A stretch of DNA of 25,718 nucleotides, from positions 1 to 25,718 of the forward strand of contig URYP01000022.1 in the NCBI GenBank assembly GCA_900552115.1. The letters are read 5' to 3'. The translations under genes and the position numbers were made by a program. This DNA comes from an uncultured Oscillospiraceae bacterium (GTDB taxonomy: Bacteria; Bacillota; Clostridia; Oscillospirales; Acutalibacteraceae). Below the pieces are notes generated by a model, which saw only the letters and a list, made by a program, of their open reading frames with translations, was not told the origin of the DNA and searched no databases. Of this stretch, positions 21,622 to 25,718 are shown in pieces (the first letter of the stretch is position 1; each line of letters opens with the position of its first letter).

Positions 21622-22252
21622 CCCATATGAGAAATAATTGTTTAACTATTTCCCATGAAGCTCTAGACAAAATAGTTTGGTCTCCCTCCCACTTCTTCAC
21701 CGTGCCACCATGTACCCCCATAAGCCGCCCAAATTCGTTTTGCGTCAAGCCCATCCCCTTGCGAATTTTCCGTATCTGCCAGCCCTGCCCGTCATAGAGA
21801 AATCGGTTGTACTCGTCCAGCAGGTCGGTTATATCGACTTCCAGCAGTTCCGCAATCCGGCTGAGCTTGTCTATCGGATAGTAGTCATGCTCCGGATTCT
21901 CATAATGAATATAGGTGCTCTTGTTTATCCCTGCGTAATCAGCGACATCACGCTGACGCAGGGATTTTTTATACCGATAATACCGCAGCTTGTCCGACAC
22001 ATTGGTAATCATGGAGGGGTCTGGATACCGGATATTGAACTTCTCCGCCTCGGTCAGCTTATGCGGCCGGAGGAAACGAAAGCGATGCACATACAACGGA
22101 GCGAACACAAATCCGCCCTTGCTCCGTCTTGCCATGAGCCACATGTTCTCACCGATTTCACGCCAGACTTGCCAGCCGGAGGAAAAAGGAGCGCGTTCCA
22201 CCTCTTTTCCACCGAAAAAGGCCGCTAGGTGGGGGTTGCGTTTTCTACGCAT
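21593..22252 (-). CDS. Tandem-HTH regulator at the element end, overlapping the sigK junction
   Basis: Up to 219 residues. Two XRE-type helix-turn-helix units are seen: SDKLRYYRYKKSLRQRDVADYAGINKS in two parts at about 86-112, and IRKIRKGMGLTQNEFGRLMG at about 160-179. KFNIRYPDPSMITNVSDKL before the first is text I recall from related clostridial regulators. The real start is unclear. ATG 22252 lies inside sigK without a good SD; Met37 (22144), Met40 and Met81 (22012) are alternatives. Two-domain XRE proteins of this type are common in integrative elements. As read, the gene is downstream of the sigK 5' half on the same strand. On the excised circle it is in frame with the recombinase. It may regulate the ParA-SIR2 promoter at its own 3' end. 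Confidence 0.8.
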   Translation of the reverse strand: MRRKRNPHLAAFFGGKEVERAPFSSGWQVWREIGENMWLMARRSKGGFVFAPLYVHRFRFLRPHKLTEAEKFNIRYPDPSMITNVSDKLRYYRYKKSLRQRDVADYAGINKSTYIHYENPEHDYYPIDKLSRIAELLEVDITDLLDEYNRFLYDGQGWQIRKIRKGMGLTQNEFGRLMGVHGGTVKKWEGDQTILSRASWEIVKQLFLIWVENSYTLGV

Positions 22253-22572
22253 CGGCTGGCATAGGTAGCCAGGCGAATCCCCTTGGTGTAATCAAATGTA
22301 TTGACCGCCTTGATCAGGCCGATGGTGCCGATGGAAATCAGGTCATCCTGATCAACGGCGGTGCTATAGTATTTTTTAATGATGTGTGCGACCAGACGTA
22401 AATTATGTTCAATCAGTTCATTGCGGGCGTTCATATCGCCGCTTTCGCGGTAAGCCTCCAGGCATTCCCGCTCGCGTTCGGCGGAGAGGGGTCGGGGAAA
22501 CGAGCTGAAATTGACCACGTGCAGGGCCATGTAAAAAACATTGGATAACAGTTGCAGCAATTGGGTGAACAT
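22225..22572 (-). CDS. sigK: Sporulation factor sigma-K, 5' half (interrupted gene)
   Basis: Codons 1-111 of sigK. The text FPRPLSAERERECLEAY, ELIEHNLRLVAHIIKKYY, DDLISIGTIGLIKAVNTF and RLATYASRCVEN comprises regions 1.2-2.2 of the SigK type. It then runs four codons (ATPT) into the element to a TAG at 22225. ATG 22572 is chosen over 22593 because GGAGGAAGGAGG lies just upstream. The first 20 or so residues (MFTQLLQLLSNVFYMALHVV) are hydrophobic and resemble the pro-sequence of Bacillus pro-sigma-K, so membrane-linked processing by a SpoIVFB-like protease is plausible. The fragment lacks regions 2.3-4 and cannot work as a sigma factor. Joined to 12746-12376 it gives 234 residues. SigE is less likely: the text fits SigK and no spoIIGA is adjacent. 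Confidence 0.93.
   Translation of the reverse strand: MFTQLLQLLSNVFYMALHVVNFSSFPRPLSAERERECLEAYRESGDMNARNELIEHNLRLVAHIIKKYYSTAVDQDDLISIGTIGLIKAVNTFDYTKGIRLATYASRCVENATPT
22231..22242. repeat. Attachment site at the sigK 5' half (terminal arm plus core CGTT)
   Basis: GGGGGTTGCG (22231-22240) is the exact inverse of the arm at 12751-12760. CGTT (22239-22242) is identical to 12747-12750. Together with the other end it defines the recombination products: an intact sigK and a circle with a 10-bp-armed symmetric site. Confidence 0.85.
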
Positions 22573-22600
22573 AACGGGGCCTCCTTCCTCCATATACCTT

Positions 22601-22630
22601 TATCTCTATGCAAAAAAGGAAGGATGCGTG
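22601..22630 (-). promoter_or_regulatory. Weak candidate sporulation promoter of sigK
   Basis: On the minus strand CATAGAGATA (22610-22601) resembles the -10 box of mother-cell sigma factors E/K, with GCACGC 16-18 bases upstream. It would put the transcript start about 20 bases before the SD. There is no good sigma-A promoter in the same place. The match is partial and only suggestive. Confidence 0.25.
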
Positions 22631-22723
22631 CCTGTCTGGCCGAAAAAAGGACAAAAGGCGCGGTAGTGGTTTGCCATTACAGATCGACTAAGAAAATCCA
22701 TTCTAAAAGTATATATTGTTATC

Positions 22724-22752
22724 TTGACGAAATTTGGTAAAAAGTGTATGAT
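22724..22752 (+). promoter_or_regulatory. Sigma-A promoter of the solute-binding lipoprotein gene
   Basis: TTGACG (22724-22729), 17-base spacer, TATGAT (22747-22752). The leader is about 78 bases long. The promoter is divergent from sigK. Confidence 0.78.
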
Positions 22753-22836
22753 GTAATCACAAGTGTAATTTGATTAATTGTAGAACCAGCGAAAAAAGTG
22801 TAAAGAGGACAACCAGCATTCGAGAGGAAGAGAAAA

Positions 22837-24417
22837 ATGAGGAAAATGTTAAAAGGATTGGCCATGGGTATGGCGGCGGCCATGCTGCTTGGCGGCTGTT
22901 CAACGGATAAATCTCCCGTGGACAGCGGACAAACGACAAAGACGACGACTACGACGACCGCATCGCTTGTGGATTCGACGACCGGCAGCCGTACCGGCAC
23001 GTCGACAACTGGCACAAAAGGCACTGGAGGGCCAACAAAGGGAACCCGTCCGTCGTCAGACGGTTCCAGTGAAACAGATCAGACCAAAGCCAGTACAAAA
23101 GTCAGTACAACGACAAAAATAACCGAACCTCCCCCCCCTCCCCCTAAATGGGGAGGTGCCATCACCGTGGCGGGCCTGGATGATTGTTATTTCTCGCTGA
23201 ACGCGTCAAATAATGAGTGGAACCGTCAAATACGCAATCAGCTCAGCGCGATTGAAAAGTCCCTAAACTGTAAATTTAAACTGACCAAGTATCAAACCGC
23301 GGACGATTTATCGAGCAACTGCATTAAAGCCCATAATGCCAAGACGAAATTTGCGGACATTATGGTGGCCCCGATGTATTTGCAGAAAAAACTGGTGGCC
23401 GGTAAAGCCATTCAGAATTTAAACGCCATTAAAGGCTTGGATTTGACCAAATCCTACTGGGATCAAAATGCCCGCCGGGATATGCAGATGTATGGCAAAA
23501 ACTTTGCGGCGTTTACCACGCTGGACGGGCCATCCGTTAATCCTAATGTGATTTATTTCAACAAGGTGTTGGCGAATCAGATCGGTTCCAGCGATGCTGA
23601 GCTGTATAAAATGGTTCGTGACGGCAAGTGGACGTTCAGCACCATGCAAAATTTATCATCGAAGGCCCGCAAGGATATTGATGGTAAGCCGGGTTATGGC
23701 GACAACGATCAGTACGGCTTTGGGGGCGTGAACCTGCGCAGCGATGTTTCTTACTCCATCTTTAAAGCGCAGGGCGGTTACTTTACCAAGATTGACAAGG
23801 GCAACGTGGTCTTTGCGCTGGACATGGCGAGTAACATTAAGGCCCTTCGCGGCATGCAGAGCTGGTTGTTAAAGGATAACAGCGTTTATAATCCGGATAA
23901 ACAGGATAAGGATGGGTCGAAAACGCTGAAGGCGTTTTCCGAAGGCCGTCTCCTGTTTATGGGCGAGTCGGCGGCGGCAGCTGAAAATTATCGGAATTTG
24001 AAAAACGATTGGGGTATCCTGCCGTATCCGGCGGCTGAAAAAGGCGACCCCTATATCAGTACGGTGGACTGGACGGCGCCATGCTTTTCGGTCCCGTCTC
24101 AGGTAAAACGGGACGATTTGACCAGGGCTGCCACCGTGTTGGATGCGATTGCCCGCCAGTTTGACAAAATTAAGGATAATAAGCGCGCCTATAATAAGAG
24201 CCGAATTTACCGGGATTCTCAGACGCAGGAAATGCTCGATATAGCGGGACGTGGCGCCTCGATTGATTTTTGCCAGTACGGCGACTTGGGCGAGGGCGGC
24301 CTGACCTGCATTCATTATCTGTTTAACAGTATCTCTAACGATCCGGCAACGGTTGTGAAATCGAGAATAGAAAAGGCGACGGCTTCACTGAACGCCTTTT
24401 TAAAAACAGTACGTTAA
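22837..24417 (+). CDS. Extracellular solute-binding lipoprotein (ABC family 1) with long Thr/Ser linker
   Basis: 526 residues. Signal peptide MRKMLKGLAMGMAAAMLLGG ends in lipobox LGGC (Cys21 lipidated). Residues 22-95 form a Thr/Ser/Gly/Lys-rich linker, followed by PPPPPPKWGG, then a family 1 extracellular solute-binding fold (about 105-526). The latter has DIMVAPMYLQKKLVAGKAIQ, VIYFNKVLANQIG, KWTFSTMQ, YGFGG and LFMGESAAAAENYRNLKNDWG with WGILPYPA. These are usual sugar- or oligosaccharide-binding motifs. Start ATG 22837 has GAGGAAG upstream. No permease or ATPase gene is adjacent, so it is an orphan binding protein; its linker is far longer than is usual and would hold the domain away from the membrane, through the peptidoglycan. 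Ligand unknown. Confidence 0.88.
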   Translation: MRKMLKGLAMGMAAAMLLGGCSTDKSPVDSGQTTKTTTTTTASLVDSTTGSRTGTSTTGTKGTGGPTKGTRPSSDGSSETDQTKASTKVSTTTKITEPPPPPPKWGGAITVAGLDDCYFSLNASNNEWNRQIRNQLSAIEKSLNCKFKLTKYQTADDLSSNCIKAHNAKTKFADIMVAPMYLQKKLVAGKAIQNLNAIKGLDLTKSYWDQNARRDMQMYGKNFAAFTTLDGPSVNPNVIYFNKVLANQIGSSDAELYKMVRDGKWTFSTMQNLSSKARKDIDGKPGYGDNDQYGFGGVNLRSDVSYSIFKAQGGYFTKIDKGNVVFALDMASNIKALRGMQSWLLKDNSVYNPDKQDKDGSKTLKAFSEGRLLFMGESAAAAENYRNLKNDWGILPYPAAEKGDPYISTVDWTAPCFSVPSQVKRDDLTRAATVLDAIARQFDKIKDNKRAYNKSRIYRDSQTQEMLDIAGRGASIDFCQYGDLGEGGLTCIHYLFNSISNDPATVVKSRIEKATASLNAFLKTVR

Positions 24418-24427
24418 GCATAAAAGC

Positions 24428-24470
24428 AAAGAAAAAATCCATCCGGGTTATGCTCGGATGGATTTTTTCT
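24428..24470. terminator. Terminator after the solute-binding lipoprotein gene
   Basis: Arms AAGAAAAAATCCATCCG and CGGATGGATTTTTTCTT with a small loop. Because both sides carry A/T tracts it may also serve the convergent dockerin gene, although it is 95 bases past that stop codon. Confidence 0.88.
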
Positions 24471-24564
24471 TGTTCGGCTACGCCATTTCGTTTAAATAAT
24501 GAGATAGAATACAAAAAGCATATCCGTAATATTGAAGTGCCGGTCATACCGGTTTGACCGTGCT

Positions 24565-25683
24565 TTACATATAGTCTTCTATCGGGAAAACAGAAATCTT
24601 TTCAGTGACAAACTGGAGGATCAGCAGCGCGTCGTTGGCCGTTATTAGGCCGTCTTCATCCCCGTCCACATCGGCCAAAAGCTCTTGCATAAAATCCAAT
24701 TCTATCTTGCCGGTTGCCGCTTGTAAGGTAAGCAGCGCGTCGGCGGCGTTAACGGAACCGTTGCCATCCACATCCCCCAAAATCCATTCCTGATCCAGCG
24801 GCTCCAATTGTTCTATGGCTGTGGTGATGGCCAGATGAGCGTCTAAAATATCCTCTTGAGCCGCTTGTGGATCATCCAAAACGATTTTGACCTGATCTAA
24901 AGCCGCGTCCAGCACCGCGATACTGTCCTCTGTATACAGATTGGGATCTGCCAGTTGCTGGGCCACCGAGACGAGATCTTCCAGGTCTTCTCTGGTAGCC
25001 GAGAGCACACTCACTTCTCCCGCCTCGGTGACAATGTCCGCATCCCTCAACCCATCCCCGTCGACAACCACAGATACGCCCTGCAGCGCGATGGTTACTA
25101 CTGTATCTTCAGAAAAATCCTGCAATATCGTGAATTGCAGGTTCACTTCTTCATAGGTACTGGAGGGATTGCCATAGAACGCCTGGAAACGGTCGCCGTT
25201 AGTGACGCACAGGGGATCATTATTTCCTCTATCGATAAGACAGTCGGTAAACGCCAGCATGGTATGATCATAAACCACTTCCTGCACATCCAACATGGCG
25301 ATAGAGCTGTCTTCGGTCTCTACATACACCGGCAGATTAAACGTTTCTCCCGCTGTGCCCGCGATTTGCGAGACGTCTACCGTCACCCAAACGGTTTCAT
25401 CCGTGGTCCCTTTATATAGCTGCTGTGCCGTTGTGAATGAAGAGACCTTGCCGGTAGCGATCATAAGGGCCGCCAAAGGATCGACTTTGGTGATATTGCC
25501 GCTGGCATTCCCTGAAGGAAAAGCGGTTATTTTTCCAACATAGTATTGTGACAACAACAGCGCGTCCATGGCGGTAACCTCACCACTTCCATCGACATCA
25601 TAGGGGTGTGTTTCTGCCTTAGCCAAGGGTACTGCTGTCGTCAATGTCAGTATGGTCAGCAAACAGGCCAGTAGGCGTTTCAT
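24565..25683 (-). CDS. Secreted dockerin-cohesin-like-FIVAR-dockerin protein
   Basis: 372 residues. A signal peptide, MKRLLACLLTILTLTTAVPL ending AKA (1-23), is followed by a dockerin-like pair: DVDGSGEVTAMDALLLSQYY at 29 and a degenerate repeat GNITKVDPLAAL near 62. A cohesin-like beta domain (about 97-228) begins WVTVDVSQIAGTAGETFNLP and contains QFTILQDF. A FIVAR-like helical unit (about 232-296) follows. A C-terminal dockerin has two good Ca-binding loops, DVDGNGSVNAADALL (304) and DVDGDEDGLITANDALL (338). Such parts mediate assembly of fibre-degrading complexes. It has no catalytic or carbohydrate-binding domain, so it may be a small adaptor scaffoldin. Start ATG 25683 has AGGAGGT nine bases upstream. 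Its promoter lies beyond the window. Confidence 0.85.
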   Translation of the reverse strand: MKRLLACLLTILTLTTAVPLAKAETHPYDVDGSGEVTAMDALLLSQYYVGKITAFPSGNASGNITKVDPLAALMIATGKVSSFTTAQQLYKGTTDETVWVTVDVSQIAGTAGETFNLPVYVETEDSSIAMLDVQEVVYDHTMLAFTDCLIDRGNNDPLCVTNGDRFQAFYGNPSSTYEEVNLQFTILQDFSEDTVVTIALQGVSVVVDGDGLRDADIVTEAGEVSVLSATREDLEDLVSVAQQLADPNLYTEDSIAVLDAALDQVKIVLDDPQAAQEDILDAHLAITTAIEQLEPLDQEWILGDVDGNGSVNAADALLTLQAATGKIELDFMQELLADVDGDEDGLITANDALLILQFVTEKISVFPIEDYM

Positions 25684-25718
25684 ATCTAATATACCTCCTG
25701 CACTTTTTTAAGTATTTT

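Larger units (their letters stand above)
12751..22240. mobile_element. sigK-intervening ('skin'-like) element, about 9.49 kb
   Basis: The element interrupts sigK between codons for CVEN and EILMHF, the position where the family has its conserved ENEILM text. The distance between the two CGTT copies is 9,492 bases, which would be the size of the excised circle. Content in plus-strand order: serine recombinase (-), HTH repressor (-), PH-domain/membrane/lipoprotein operon (+), PUA-like gene (+), HUH Rep (+), two small genes (+), VbhA-Fic (+), SIR2 and ParA (-), tandem-HTH regulator (-). It bears no phage structural genes and is far smaller than the skin elements known from Bacillus subtilis (about 48 kb) and Clostridioides difficile (about 15 kb). 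The Rep, ParA and toxin-antitoxin genes give it a plasmid-like character. Excision in the mother cell is inferred, not shown. Confidence 0.9.

Noticed and set aside
12751..22240. CRISPR array or phage structural genes within the element
   Set aside because: No regularly spaced repeats were seen, and none of the gene products resembles capsid, tail, portal or terminase proteins.
12376..22572. The interrupted sigma gene being sigE rather than sigK
   Set aside because: IEHNLRLVAHI, the short hydrophobic leader and the DKDGQQLTLIDVL text fit SigK. No spoIIGA lies upstream, and insertions by serine recombinases at this site are known for sigK.

Overview
The window looks like a chromosomal segment of a spore-forming, low- to mid-GC anaerobic Firmicute of the Clostridia (Oscillospiraceae/Ruminococcaceae-like). 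The grounds are a sporulation sigma factor of the SigK type, a tryptophan T-box leader, strong SD sequences and sigma-A promoters, intrinsic terminators after most genes, and a secreted dockerin/cohesin-type protein typical of plant-fibre-degrading Clostridia. No species can be named from the sequence alone.

Layout. (1) 1-780: 3' end of a 23S rRNA gene, 5S rRNA and tRNA-Asn(GTT), closed by a terminator. Degenerate tRNA-like debris follows. (2) 1.4-3.0 kb: a Hpt phosphotransfer protein and a REC-HD-GYP response regulator, a probable phosphorelay/cyclic-di-GMP pair. (3) 3.3-7.4 kb: a multiple-monosaccharide ABC importer (lipoprotein ChvE, ATPase MmsA, permease MmsB). A terminator after the binding-protein gene should make that mRNA more abundant. 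(4) 7.4-9.5 kb, reverse: a two-domain pectate-lyase-3/GH55-like beta-helix protein without signal peptide. (5) A four-helix membrane protein. (6) 10.5-12.3 kb, reverse: trpB2 behind a complete T-box leader with a UGG specifier. (7) 12.4-22.6 kb: sigK, split by a 9,492-bp element. (8) 22.8-25.7 kb: a sugar-binding-type lipoprotein with a long Thr/Ser linker, and a dockerin-cohesin-FIVAR-dockerin secreted protein.

The main discovery is region 7. The 5' half of sigK (111 codons to ...CVEN) lies at 22572-22239. The 3' half (EILMHF..., 123 codons) lies at 12746-12376. Deleting one CGTT-flanked unit rejoins them in frame into a 234-residue SigK. This is the hallmark of a sigK-intervening ('skin') element of the Bacillus/Clostridioides type, but much smaller. 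Its large serine recombinase sits against the sigK 3' half. Perfect 10-bp inverted arms border it (CGCAACCCCC at 12751 and GGGGGTTGCG at 22231), so the excised circle would carry a 22-bp site with an AA centre.

The cargo looks plasmid-like and defensive: an HUH Rep protein, a VbhA-Fic toxin-antitoxin pair, an AT-rich ParA-SIR2 pair (candidate NAD-depleting defence module), a PH-domain/membrane/lipoprotein operon under a divergent HTH repressor, and a small PUA/EVE-like protein. Excision would also fuse the recombinase frame, in frame, to the tandem-HTH regulator at the other end of the element (about 810 residues). In the integrated state that regulator begins inside sigK and lies downstream of the sigK promoter. 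The junction may therefore act as an expression switch for the element's own genes as well as for sigK.
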